64,000 bases of DNA from Pelomonas aquatica. Its GTDB lineage: Bacteria; Pseudomonadota; Gammaproteobacteria; Burkholderiales; Burkholderiaceae_C. The notes under the pieces are model-generated. The model saw only the letters and a list, made by a program, of their open reading frames with translations. It was not told the origin of the DNA and ran no database searches. Both the position numbers and the translations under genes were made by a program. Of this stretch, positions 1 through 10,161 are shown one piece after another. Numbering within the stretch: the first letter of the stretch is position 1; every line of letters begins with the position of its first letter. The stretch covers positions 115,156-179,155 of the forward strand of contig NZ_JAPPUW010000012.1 in assembly GCF_026712205.1 (NCBI RefSeq), written 5' to 3'.

Positions 1-404
1 GGCGCGGGCGCGTCGTCGGCGCGCGGCTTCAGCGCCGGCACATAGGTGCCGCCGGCCAGCACGAGGTGCAGGGCCTGCACCAGCGTGCCCAGGTCACTGC
101 GCTCGGGCACATAGCCCATCGCGCCGGCGCCCAGGGCCCGCAGCGCGTCCTCGGTCTCGTCGCGGCCGGAGACGACGACCACCGGCAGCATCAGATGCTC
201 GCGGTGGATCTGCTGCAGCAGCTCGAAGCCGCCCTCCACCCGCAGGTCCAGCAGCACGAGGCGGGGGAGGTTCTGCGCCAGCGCCGCGCGGGCGGCGTCG
301 GCGGTGTCGACGCCCTGCACCTGGGCCTCGGCGAAATGCTGCTCGATCAGGCCGGTGAGTGCGGCACGCACCATCGGAAAAGCATCGACCAGCAAGATCC
401 TCAT
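1..404 (-). CDS. Response regulator receiver domain (partial, LuxR/NarL-like)
   Basis: The gene starts at ATG 402-404 and runs off the left edge, so only about 134 residues are visible. They form one CheY-like receiver: MRILLVDAF at the N-terminus, the likely phospho-acceptor Asp53 in LVLLDLR, and VVVVSGRDE before the last strand. The chain then enters a linker (LAGGTYVPAL), where NarL/LuxR-type regulators continue into a helix-turn-helix; that part is outside the window. Two pocket positions look unusual. The usual second N-terminal acidic residue is Ala (VDAF rather than VDDH), and the usual Lys after the GxxGY turn is Pro/Glu (GYVPE). The receiver may therefore signal atypically. Family assignment is firm; the output domain is inferred. 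Confidence 0.85.
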   Translation of the reverse strand, partial: MRILLVDAFPMVRAALTGLIEQHFAEAQVQGVDTADAARAALAQNLPRLVLLDLRVEGGFELLQQIHREHLMLPVVVVSGRDETEDALRALGAGAMGYVPERSDLGTLVQALHLVLAGGTYVPALKPRADDAPA

Positions 405-439
405 CACAACCCAACCCCGTTCAGTGGCCGCGATGATAG

Positions 440-1060
440 TCAACGCAGGGCCGCGCCCAGCAGAGGCTTGGCCCAGGCCGGCACGCTGCGCAGCGGCGCG
501 TGAGAAACGACGCGGCCGGCCCGCATCTGCAGCAGCAGCACCGGCTGGGGCCGGCGGCCGGCGCGCGGGTCGGCCTCGAAGCTGTTGTCGTAGACGCGCA
601 GGCTGGCCAGATGCGGCATCAGCTTGACGAGGCTGCTGCGGCTGGCGTCGAAGCGCTCGCGCACCTTGGCCTCGGGAATGTCGTGGCCGCCGGCCGCCAC
701 GCGCGCCTGGATGCGGCGCAGATGCAGCTCGGGCGTGGCCAGGCCGGCATACCAGACGTGGATCTCGGCGCCGGCACGGGCGCCCTCCAGCAGCAGCCTG
801 GCCATGCTGCGGCCGCCCAGCGTCGTCTCGAAGGCATAGGTCAGCCCCTCGGCGAGCGCCTTCTCCAGGCCGCGGCGGCCCAGCGTCCAGGCCAGGCCGT
901 TGGCCTGGCTCACGGAGAGGCCGGGCCGCTGTTCGCGCAGCATTGCGGCGGCCACGTCGGGGTTGAAGAACTCTGCGCCGCTGGCCCGGATGGCCGCACC
1001 GCCCAGCGAGCTTTTGCCGGCGCCGTTGACGCCGGCCAGCACGAAGAGTTTGGCGGGCAA
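440..1060 (-). CDS. Zeta-toxin-like P-loop kinase
   Basis: The 206-residue protein begins KLFVLAGVNGAGKSSL, a Walker A motif (GVNGAGKS) within the first 20 residues. EFFNPDVAA follows, and then AFETTLGG, the arrangement seen in zeta-toxin/UDP-GlcNAc kinase-like NTPases. HDIPEAKVRERF near residue 130 matches the conserved helix of that family. The start is TTG at 1058-1060, three bases after the stop of the upstream antitoxin gene, which implies translational coupling. By family it would phosphorylate a small substrate (UDP-activated sugar in characterised zeta toxins), but the substrate here is unknown. Pairing with a Phd-type antitoxin suggests a toxin-antitoxin role, which is inference. Confidence 0.75.
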   Translation of the reverse strand: MPAKLFVLAGVNGAGKSSLGGAAIRASGAEFFNPDVAAAMLREQRPGLSVSQANGLAWTLGRRGLEKALAEGLTYAFETTLGGRSMARLLLEGARAGAEIHVWYAGLATPELHLRRIQARVAAGGHDIPEAKVRERFDASRSSLVKLMPHLASLRVYDNSFEADPRAGRRPQPVLLLQMRAGRVVSHAPLRSVPAWAKPLLGAALR

Positions 1061-1063
1061 GGC

Positions 1064-1411
1064 TCAGGCAGTCTTGCGACGCGACGGTTTGGCGGCCTTG
1101 ACCGCCGCGGCGCCGATGGCCTCGGGCGCCATCGCGAAGGCCTCCGCCAGCGCGTCGCCCTGGCCCTGCATGCGCGCCAGCATCGCGTCGAACTCGCCGC
1201 CCAAAGCGCCGAGGTCGGGCTCGGCGGCGCGCTGCAGCTCGCGGTAGCGCTCGACCGACATCAGCACGAAGGCCGGCTGGTCATGCTTGGTGATGAGCAC
1301 CGCGCCATGGGCCGCCACGGCGCGGCCGACCTTCTGGATGCCGGCCACGAGCTGGGTGGCCGACACGCTGGGCAGTTGGTCGGCAACGGCGGGTTCGAGG
1401 ACGGCAGACAT
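1064..1411 (-). CDS. Phd/YefM-family antitoxin
   Basis: The 115-residue protein starts at ATG 1409-1411, preceded by a good Shine-Dalgarno (GGAGAG). An upstream in-frame Met exists but would extend over the promoter-like AT-rich stretch. SVSATQLVAGI, GAVLITKHDQPAFVLM and SVERYREL form the Phd/YefM fold: an N-terminal DNA-binding dimerisation domain, then a helical toxin-binding tail rich in Ala and ending in KPSRRKTA. It is the first gene of a two-gene unit with the zeta-like NTPase. Phd antitoxins normally repress their own promoter, and the dyad just upstream fits that. It is reasonably sure as an antitoxin; its cognate toxin is inferred from position. Confidence 0.8.
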   Translation of the reverse strand: MSAVLEPAVADQLPSVSATQLVAGIQKVGRAVAAHGAVLITKHDQPAFVLMSVERYRELQRAAEPDLGALGGEFDAMLARMQGQGDALAEAFAMAPEAIGAAAVKAAKPSRRKTA

Positions 1412-1438
1412 GGCGGCTCTCCGTTGGGCAATGCCTGT

Positions 1439-1467
1439 ATTTTCCATATTTTGTGAAAAATGGGAAA

Positions 1468-1468
<1 letters not shown>
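1439..1468 (-). promoter_or_regulatory. AT-rich promoter with inverted repeat upstream of the antitoxin gene
   Basis: The short gap between polA and the antitoxin gene holds ATTTTCCAT and ATGGGAAAT, an inverted repeat with 9-base arms (one mismatch) and a 12-base spacer. It is the most AT-rich stretch in the neighbourhood. Position and symmetry suit an autoregulatory operator over the toxin-antitoxin promoter. The right arm touches the polA stop codon. Confidence 0.45.
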
Positions 1469-4236
<2,768 letters not shown>

Positions 4237-4277
4237 GGCGACGGATTCTCGGACAGGTCCCACCTAGAATCGGCAGC

Positions 4278-4559
4278 ATGCTTCGCCCCACCGCCCTGCT
4301 GCTGTTCGCCGTCTGCTGCACGAGCGCCCTCGCCGACCCGCCGCCCGAGCCCAAGGTCGAGCGCACCGTGGCGGAGGACGATCAGGTCCGCATCGAGGAG
4401 CTCAAGGTGCGCGGCGAGACCCGGAAGGTCACGGTCAGGAACAAGAAGACCAGGGCCCCCGACTACGAGATCGTCGTCAACGATGCCGGCCACGAGTCCG
4501 CCGGCGGCAGCGGCAAGAGCGGCTCGGGCACGCGGGTCTGGCGAATCCTCAATTTCTGA
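4278..4559 (+). CDS. DUF2782 small secreted protein
   Basis: The 93-residue protein has a signal peptide (MLRPTALLLFAVCCTSALA, cleavage after residue 19) and a mature part of about 70 residues. IRIEELKVRG-like sequence (VRIEELKVRGETRKVTV) and VWRILNF at the C-terminus are typical of DUF2782. Members are nearly always found between polA and thrB in betaproteobacteria, as here. Their function is unknown; the signal peptide points to the periplasm or outer membrane. It ends 31 bases before thrB and is probably co-transcribed with it. Confidence 0.8.
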   Translation: MLRPTALLLFAVCCTSALADPPPEPKVERTVAEDDQVRIEELKVRGETRKVTVRNKKTRAPDYEIVVNDAGHESAGGSGKSGSGTRVWRILNF

Positions 4560-4590
4560 TCGCGCGCGGCCCGCGGGCCGGCTCCCCCAC

Positions 4591-5604
4591 ATGGCCGTTT
4601 TCACCGAAGTCAGCCCGGCACAGGCGCAAGCCCTGCTGGACCACCTCAAGCTCGGGACATTGAGCTCGCTGCGCGGCATCGGCGCCGGCATCGAGAACAC
4701 CAACTACTTCGTCGACTGCACGCAGGGCGACGGCCATCTGCAGCGCTATGTGCTGACGCTGTTCGAGCGCCTGACGGCCGAGCAGCTGCCCTTCTACCTG
4801 CGGCTGATGCAGCACCTCGCTCAGCGCGGCGTGCCCGTGCCGGAGCCGCATGCCGATGCGACGGGCGAGATCCTGTTCCAGGTCGCGGGCAAGCCGGCGG
4901 CCATCGTCGACCGCCTGCACGGCGGCCACCAACTGGCGCCGGACGCCTTCCACTGCAGCCAGGTCGGCGCGACGCTGGCGCAGATGCACCTCGCCGGGCG
5001 CGACTTCGACATGCGCCAGCCCAATCTGCGCGGCCTGGCCTGGTGGTGCGAGGTCGTGCCGCAGATCCTGCCCTTTCTCGACGCGCCCCAGGCCGAGCTG
5101 CTGAAGAGCGAGCTGGCCTACCAGCAGCAGCTGGCCGGGTCCGCCGAATTCGCGGCCATCCAGAAACTTCACTCGGGTCCCATCCACGCCGACCTGTTCC
5201 GCGACAACGTGATGTTCGAGCCCGGCGAGGGCCCGGGCCGCGAGCGCCTGACCGGCTTCTTCGACTTCTATTTCGCCGGCTGCGACACCTGGCTGTTCGA
5301 CCTCGCCGTCTGCCTGAACGACTGGTGCATCGACCTGACCACCGGCGTCCTCATCGAGGAGCGCGCCGCCGTCTTCGTCGCCGCCTACGAGGGCGTGCGC
5401 CCGCTGTCCGGCGCCGAGCACCGCCTGCTGCCGGCACTGCTGCGCGCGGCGGCGCTGCGCTTCTGGGTGTCGCGCCTCTTTGACCTGCACCTGCCGCGCG
5501 AGGCCAGCCTGCTCAAGGCCCACGACCCGCGCCACTTCGAGCGCGTGCTGCGCGAGCGCATCGCCAAGCCCTGGCATGCCCTGCACGATGGAGCCAAGGC
5601 ATGA
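4591..5604 (+). CDS. thrB: Homoserine kinase (APH-fold type)
   Basis: The 337-residue protein is the ThrB variant with an aminoglycoside-phosphotransferase fold used by proteobacteria such as Pseudomonas and Burkholderia. It phosphorylates homoserine for threonine synthesis in the cytoplasm. Visible motifs are MAVFTEVSPAQ at the start, GIENTNYFV (nucleotide loop), IHADLFRDNVMFE (catalytic Asp and metal-binding Asn) and GFFDFYFAG followed by WLFDLAVCLNDW (metal-binding Asp). Length matches the family. ATG 4591 is the usual start even though the same frame stays open far upstream as an antisense shadow of polA. It overlaps the next gene by ATGA. Confidence 0.93.
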   Translation: MAVFTEVSPAQAQALLDHLKLGTLSSLRGIGAGIENTNYFVDCTQGDGHLQRYVLTLFERLTAEQLPFYLRLMQHLAQRGVPVPEPHADATGEILFQVAGKPAAIVDRLHGGHQLAPDAFHCSQVGATLAQMHLAGRDFDMRQPNLRGLAWWCEVVPQILPFLDAPQAELLKSELAYQQQLAGSAEFAAIQKLHSGPIHADLFRDNVMFEPGEGPGRERLTGFFDFYFAGCDTWLFDLAVCLNDWCIDLTTGVLIEERAAVFVAAYEGVRPLSGAEHRLLPALLRAAALRFWVSRLFDLHLPREASLLKAHDPRHFERVLRERIAKPWHALHDGAKA

Positions 5605-6416
5605 CGATGCAGCTGCATCTGCAACAGGTGCCGGCCCGCAACGGCCGGCTCTGGATCCGCCACGGCTTCAAGGTCTTCCAGCGCCAGCCCCTGGCCCTGG
5701 CCAGCCTGTTCGGGCTCTTCCTGTTCGCGGGCTTCGTGGCCATGCTGCTGCCCGGCGTCGGCCTGCTGCTGACCTTCGCCTCGCTGCCGCTGCTGTCGCT
5801 GGGCTTCATGCTGGCGACCCATCTCGTGCTGCAGAAGAAGACTCCGACGGCCAGCGTCTTCGTCGCGCCGCTCAAGCTCACGCCCGAGCGCCGCCGCAGC
5901 CAGATCGTGCTGTGCCTGAGCTATGCGCTGGCCATGCTGCTGATCGGCCTGCTGGCCGACTGGGTGGATGGCGGCAGCACACGCGACCTGCAGAAGCTCA
6001 TCGCCGACAACGCCGACAGCGAGGCCATCGCCCAGGCCGCCACCGACCCGCGCCTGCTGTGGGGCATGTGCGCGCGCCTGGGCCTGGTGACGCTGCTGTC
6101 CGTGCCCTACTGGCATGCGCCTGCGCTGGTGCACTGGGGCGGCCAGGGCGTGGCCCAGGCCCTGTTCTCCAGCACGCTGGCGCTGTGGCGCAACAAGGCC
6201 GCGTTCGCGCTGAACGCGCTGCTCTGGGGCGGCCTGCTGCTGGCCGTGGCCGGCATCGTCAGCCTGGGCTTCGGCCTGATCGGGCTGACGCAGCTGGCGC
6301 CCATGGTGCTGATGGCCAGCGGCCTGCTGCTGTCGACGGTGTTCTACGCCTCGCTGTACTTCAGTTTCGTCGACTGCTTCATGTTCGGCGCGCCGAGCGA
6401 TGTGCTGAGCGACTAA
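5601..6416 (+). CDS. BPSS1780-family inner-membrane protein
   Basis: The 271-residue protein has about six hydrophobic segments (near residues 35-60, 60-80, 110-125, 155-170, 210-235 and 235-255), so it is an integral inner-membrane protein. The N-terminal stretch VPARNGRLWIRHGFKVFQR and the lack of charged motifs inside the membrane fit the BPSS1780 family of Burkholderiales, whose role is unknown. Its ATG overlaps the thrB stop (ATGA), implying coupled translation. It converges on and overlaps the thioesterase gene by four bases. Confidence 0.75.
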   Translation: MTMQLHLQQVPARNGRLWIRHGFKVFQRQPLALASLFGLFLFAGFVAMLLPGVGLLLTFASLPLLSLGFMLATHLVLQKKTPTASVFVAPLKLTPERRRSQIVLCLSYALAMLLIGLLADWVDGGSTRDLQKLIADNADSEAIAQAATDPRLLWGMCARLGLVTLLSVPYWHAPALVHWGGQGVAQALFSSTLALWRNKAAFALNALLWGGLLLAVAGIVSLGFGLIGLTQLAPMVLMASGLLLSTVFYASLYFSFVDCFMFGAPSDVLSD

Positions 6417-6838
6417 CGCTTCGGCGGGATGGCATAGGTGCCGGTCGCATGCGCCACCGGCTCGTCCTCGCCTTCCGAGAAGATCCACACCTCGCCCACC
6501 GCCAGGGTCTTGCCCAGCTTCATCAGCCGGCAGCGCGCGACGACGCGCCGGTCCGCGCGCGGCTTGCGCAGGAAGTTGATGGACAGATGGGTCGTCACCG
6601 CCAGCGGCACGATGCCGATGCGCGCCAGGATGGCGACGTAGAGGGCCACGTCGGCCAGCGTCATCATGACCGGCCCAGACACCGTGCCGCCCGGGCGCAG
6701 CTCGCCCTCGCCCACCGGGTGCGCCACGACGACGCTGCCGTCCGCATCGACCTCCTCCAAGGTGCAGCGGTTCTGCGGGAATTCGGTGGCAAGAAAATCG
6801 GCCAGCGTCTGCTGATTCACGGCGGGTGACAGGTCCAT
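6413..6838 (-). CDS. PaaI-family hotdog thioesterase
   Basis: The 141-residue protein has the hotdog-fold layout of PaaI-type acyl-CoA thioesterases. HPVGEGELRPGGTVSGPVMM is followed by a central helix with Asp (LADVALYVAIL), then TTHLSINFLRKP and the last strands VAHATGTYAIP. By family it would hydrolyse an acyl- or aryl-CoA, but the substrate cannot be read from sequence. It is monocistronic and faces the toxin-antitoxin pair across a 73-base intergenic stretch. Confidence 0.8.
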   Translation of the reverse strand: MDLSPAVNQQTLADFLATEFPQNRCTLEEVDADGSVVVAHPVGEGELRPGGTVSGPVMMTLADVALYVAILARIGIVPLAVTTHLSINFLRKPRADRRVVARCRLMKLGKTLAVGEVWIFSEGEDEPVAHATGTYAIPPKR

Positions 6839-6911
6839 GGGAGACTCCGGGAGGTACTGGCCGCAGCTTATGGCAAGCTTGTGGATGCGTTACCCCGTCG
6901 CCGGAGCCGTC

Positions 6912-7124
6912 ATGGACACCACCTTTGAAACCCTGGAGGCCGAAGTGCTGAAGCTCTCTCCGGCTCAGCGCGCCCGGTTGCTGGATCGCGTGGTGGCCAG
7001 CCTCGATGCCGACGCCGCGCGCGATGCAGCCTGGGATGCCGTTGCGGCACTGCGCGAGGCGGAGCCCGCCCAGTTCGAACCGCTGGACGACGCCCTGGCT
7101 CGCCTGCGCGACGAGCGCGCGTGA
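6912..7124 (+). CDS. Addiction-module antitoxin (short helical)
   Basis: The 70-residue, strongly charged, largely helical protein begins MDTTFETLEAEVLKLSP and contains AQRARLLDRVVASLD, the pattern of the addiction-module family that accompanies ParE/RelE toxins. ATG 6912 follows a GGAG ribosome-binding site by six bases. The frame opens further upstream, but without a site. The stop codon overlaps the GTG start of the toxin gene (GTGA). Confidence 0.75.
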   Translation: MDTTFETLEAEVLKLSPAQRARLLDRVVASLDADAARDAAWDAVAALREAEPAQFEPLDDALARLRDERA

Positions 7125-7414
7125 GCCTCTCGATCCATCGGCTGGCGGCTGAAGAACTGGCCGCAGCATTCCACTTCTACCGGCACGAAGCCGGCTTGCG
7201 CTTGGCCCAACGCTTTCTCGACGAGTTCGAGCGCATTGCTCGGCTCATTGAGCGCCATCCCGAACTCGGTACTCCCACAGGTGACGGCCGCCGCAGCTAT
7301 CCGCTGCACGACTTCCCGTATTCGGTGATCTACGCCCACGGAGCACACGGCTTGCGCATCCTCGTCGTGCGGCACCAGCACCGCGACCCGGCGCACGGCG
7401 AAGGCCGGCGCTGA
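7121..7414 (+). CDS. ParE/RelE-superfamily toxin
   Basis: The 97-residue protein matches the ParE/RelE fold. IHRLAAEELAAAFHFYRHE forms the N-terminal strand and helix. ARLIERHPELGTPTGDGRRSYPL follows, and then FPYSVIYAHGAHGLRILVVRHQHRDP, with the C-terminal basic/His residues of the family. The start is GTG, overlapping the antitoxin stop. ParE toxins act on gyrase and RelE toxins on ribosome-bound mRNA; which applies here cannot be told. The gene ends exactly where the convergent uvrD gene ends, with no intergenic base. Confidence 0.85.
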   Translation: MSLSIHRLAAEELAAAFHFYRHEAGLRLAQRFLDEFERIARLIERHPELGTPTGDGRRSYPLHDFPYSVIYAHGAHGLRILVVRHQHRDPAHGEGRR

Positions 7415-9787
7415 TCAATCGATCGGCGTCAGCTTCGCCACCGACAGCGCCAGCCACTTCGTGCCATGCCGGCCGAAGTTGACCTGGGCGCGCGCATCCG
7501 TGCCCGAGCCTTCCAGCGTCAGCAGCACGCCTTCGCCGAACTTGGTGTGGAACACGCCCTTGCCGACGCGCAGGCCACCGTGCTCGTTCGACACCTTCTG
7601 CCGCATGCTGGCGGCCATATTCGAAGGGATGGGCGGCTCGACCCAGGCGGCCTTCTCCACGCGGCCCGCGCCCACCATGCCCTTCAGGCCGCTGCCGCGC
7701 TCCCAGGCCTGCTGATAGTCGCGCGCAAAGCCCGAGCCGAAGCCCTGGTTGCGCGGCGTCAGCCACTTCAGCGCATCCTCGGGCAGTTCGTCGAAGAAAC
7801 GGCTCTTGACGTGGTAGCGCGTCTGGCCGTGCAGCATGCGGGTCTGGCAGAAGCTTAAAGAGAGCTTCTTGCGCGCCCGCGTGATGGCCACATACATCAG
7901 CCGCCGCTCTTCCTCGAGGCCGTCGTGGTCCGACATCGCGTTCTCGTGCGGGAACAGGCCCTCTTCCAGGCCGGTGATGAACACGGCGTCGAACTCCAGG
8001 CCCTTGGCCGAGTGCACCGTCATCAGCTGCACGGCATCCTGGCCCGCCTGCGCCTGGTTGTCGCCGGCTTCCAGCGACGCATGCGTCAGGAAGGCCACCA
8101 GCGGCGACATGATCTCGCCGGTCTCCGCGTCGGGCACCGCGCCCGGCGTGCCGGCCTCGGCCACCTCATCGACCGGCAGGCCCACCGCGTTCTTGCCGAA
8201 GCCCTCCTGCATGACGAAGGCCTCGGCCGCGTTGATCAGTTCGTCCAGGTTCTCCAGCCGCTCGGCGCCGTCCTTGTCGGTGCGGTAGAAGTCCAGCAGA
8301 CCCGAGGTCTCCAGCACCTGCTCGATGATCTCGCGCAGCGTCATGCCCTGCGTCAGGTTGCGCGTCGAGTCGATCAGATTGGTGAAGGCCACGAGGTTGG
8401 CGCCGCCCTTGCCGGCGATGGCGCCGACGCTCTGGTAGAGGCTGCGACCCGAGGCCTTGGCGGCGTCCTGCAGGTTCTCCAGCGTCCTGGCGCCGATGCC
8501 GCGCGTCGGGAAGTTCACGACGCGCAAAAAGCTGGTGTCGTCATTGGCGTTCTCCAGCAGGCGCAGATAGGCCAGCGCATGCTTGACCTCGGCGCGCTCG
8601 AAGAAGCGCAGGCCACCGTAGACGCGGTAAGGGATGCCCGAGTTGAAGAGGGCCGACTCGATGACCCGCGACTGCGCATTGCTGCGGTAGAGCACCGCGA
8701 TCTCCTGCCGGTCCAGCCCACCGCGGTGGAGCTGCTGGATCTCCTCGATCAGCCACTGCGCCTCGGCGAAGTCGCTGGGCGCCTCCTGCACGCGGATGAG
8801 GTCGCCCTGGCCCGCGTCGGTGCGCAGCGTCTTGCCCAGGCGCTGGCTGTTGCGGCTGATCAGCTCGTTGGCCGCGTCCAGGATGTGGCCGAAGCTGCGG
8901 TAGTTCTGCTCCAGCTTGATGACCTTGCGCACACGGTACTCGCGCTCGAAATCGATCATGTTGCCGACGCGCGCACCGCGGAAGGCGTAGATGCTCTGGT
9001 CGTCGTCGCCCACGGCCAGCAGGCTCTGGCCGGTGCAGGCGCCCGGCGGCGCGAACATCTTCAGCCAGGCGTACTGCAGCTTGTTGGTGTCCTGGAACTC
9101 GTCGACGAGGATGTGGCGGAAGCGGTGCTGGTAGTGCTCGCGCACGGCCGGGTTGTCGCGCAGCAGCTCGTAGCTGCGCAGCATCAGCTCGGCGAAGTCG
9201 ACGACACCCTCGCGCTGGCACTGGTCCTCGTAGTTGGCATAGATCTCGACGAGCTTGCGGGTCTGCTCGTCGCGCTGGTCCACGTCGCCGGGGCGCAGGC
9301 CGTCCTCCTTGCAGCCGGCGATGAACCAGCCGACCTGCTTGGGCACGAAGCGCTCCTCGTCCAGGTTCATCGCCTTGATGACGCGCTTGACGGCCGAGGT
9401 CGTGTCGCCGGCGTCCAGGATCTGGAAGGCCTGGGGCAGATGGGCCAGCTTCCAGTGCGCGCGCAGGAAGCGGTTGCACAGGCCGTGGAAGGTGCCTATC
9501 CACATGCCGCGCACGTTGAAGGGCAGCATCGTCGAGAGGCGCGTCAGCATCTCCTTGGCGGCCTTGTTCGTGAAGGTCACGGCCATCACGCCGCCGGGGC
9601 TGACCTGGCCGGTCTGCAGCAGCCAGGCGATGCGGGTGGTCAGCACGCGGGTCTTGCCGGAGCCGGCGCCGGCCAGGATCAGGGCCGGCTCTGGCGCGGC
9701 GGTGACGGCGGCGAGCTGCTCGGCGTTGAGGTTCTTGAGGAGGGGACTGTTCTGAGCCGCGTCGCTGGCGTCTTGCACGGAATTCAT
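7415..9787 (-). CDS. uvrD: UvrD/Rep-family DNA helicase
   Basis: The 790-residue superfamily 1A helicase has Walker A AGAGSGKT near residues 39-46, DEFQDTN (motif II), VGDDDQSIYAFRGA (motif III), EQNYRS (motif IV), TVHSAKGLEF (motif V) and VAITRARKKL (motif VI). The C-terminus carries the Tudor-like segment HTKFGEGVLL...VNFGRHGTKWL that binds RNA polymerase in UvrD/PcrA. It unwinds DNA in excision and mismatch repair. ATG at 9785-9787 gives MNSVQDASD. The length suits UvrD better than Rep. Confidence 0.93.
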   Translation of the reverse strand: MNSVQDASDAAQNSPLLKNLNAEQLAAVTAAPEPALILAGAGSGKTRVLTTRIAWLLQTGQVSPGGVMAVTFTNKAAKEMLTRLSTMLPFNVRGMWIGTFHGLCNRFLRAHWKLAHLPQAFQILDAGDTTSAVKRVIKAMNLDEERFVPKQVGWFIAGCKEDGLRPGDVDQRDEQTRKLVEIYANYEDQCQREGVVDFAELMLRSYELLRDNPAVREHYQHRFRHILVDEFQDTNKLQYAWLKMFAPPGACTGQSLLAVGDDDQSIYAFRGARVGNMIDFEREYRVRKVIKLEQNYRSFGHILDAANELISRNSQRLGKTLRTDAGQGDLIRVQEAPSDFAEAQWLIEEIQQLHRGGLDRQEIAVLYRSNAQSRVIESALFNSGIPYRVYGGLRFFERAEVKHALAYLRLLENANDDTSFLRVVNFPTRGIGARTLENLQDAAKASGRSLYQSVGAIAGKGGANLVAFTNLIDSTRNLTQGMTLREIIEQVLETSGLLDFYRTDKDGAERLENLDELINAAEAFVMQEGFGKNAVGLPVDEVAEAGTPGAVPDAETGEIMSPLVAFLTHASLEAGDNQAQAGQDAVQLMTVHSAKGLEFDAVFITGLEEGLFPHENAMSDHDGLEEERRLMYVAITRARKKLSLSFCQTRMLHGQTRYHVKSRFFDELPEDALKWLTPRNQGFGSGFARDYQQAWERGSGLKGMVGAGRVEKAAWVEPPIPSNMAASMRQKVSNEHGGLRVGKGVFHTKFGEGVLLTLEGSGTDARAQVNFGRHGTKWLALSVAKLTPID

Positions 9788-9796
9788 CTGCGCATT

Positions 9797-10079
9797 TTAG
9801 GGAGGCTGCCTCCGGCGCAACTTGCCGGCCCGCCCGGCCTTGGACCACTCGTAGGCCTCGCCGTCCGGCGTCCGGCGTCCTGCCGCCTTCCACCGACGCG
9901 ACGCCGGCCCGGCCGACGTGGTCGGCCAGCTCCGTCGAGATGCTCACGTGGGCATGCCCCTGCCGGCGCCGGTCTTCGGCCCAGGCCAGCGCCTGCACGA
10001 GCTCGGCGCCGCCAAAGGACCGGCAGGCCGGCATGAGCGCGTCACCCTCGCCTTCCAGCCAATAGACCACGATGCCCAA
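9797..10079 (-). pseudogene. Small conserved hypothetical gene broken by a 7-bp tandem duplication
   Basis: Reading begins at TTG 10077-10079, six bases after GGGAG, and gives GIVVYWLEGEGDALMPAC, then HAHVSISTELADHVGRAG and VEGGRTPD. At that point GTCCGGC is present twice in tandem (9863-9869 and 9870-9876 on the plus strand). Removing one copy restores a smooth continuation, GEAYEWSKAGRAGKL, ending in RRRQPP and TAA at 9797-9799. With both copies the frame runs on as low-complexity Arg-rich sequence into the uvrD shadow. The restored product of about 91 residues looks like a small cytoplasmic protein of unknown function. A real mutation or a phase-variable tract are both possible. Confidence 0.7.
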
Positions 10080-10112
10080 GCCATGCTCCCGAGTCGAAGG
10101 CCAAAGCGTAGC

Positions 10113-10160
10113 GCCTCATCACTTGGTTGCCAAAGGCAACCATCATGCCGATGATGAGGC
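10113..10160. promoter_or_regulatory. Nested palindromes upstream of the MarR-GNAT gene (likely operator)
   Basis: The inner dyad TGGTTGCC-AAA-GGCAACCA at 10124-10142 is perfect with 8-base arms. An outer pair, GCCTCATC at 10113-10120 and GATGAGGC at 10153-10160, encloses it. The site lies between divergent starts and ends two bases before the ATG at 10162, so binding would block expression of the downstream gene. Spacing and symmetry suit a MarR dimer; autoregulation is inferred. Confidence 0.6.
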
Positions 10161-10161
10161 G

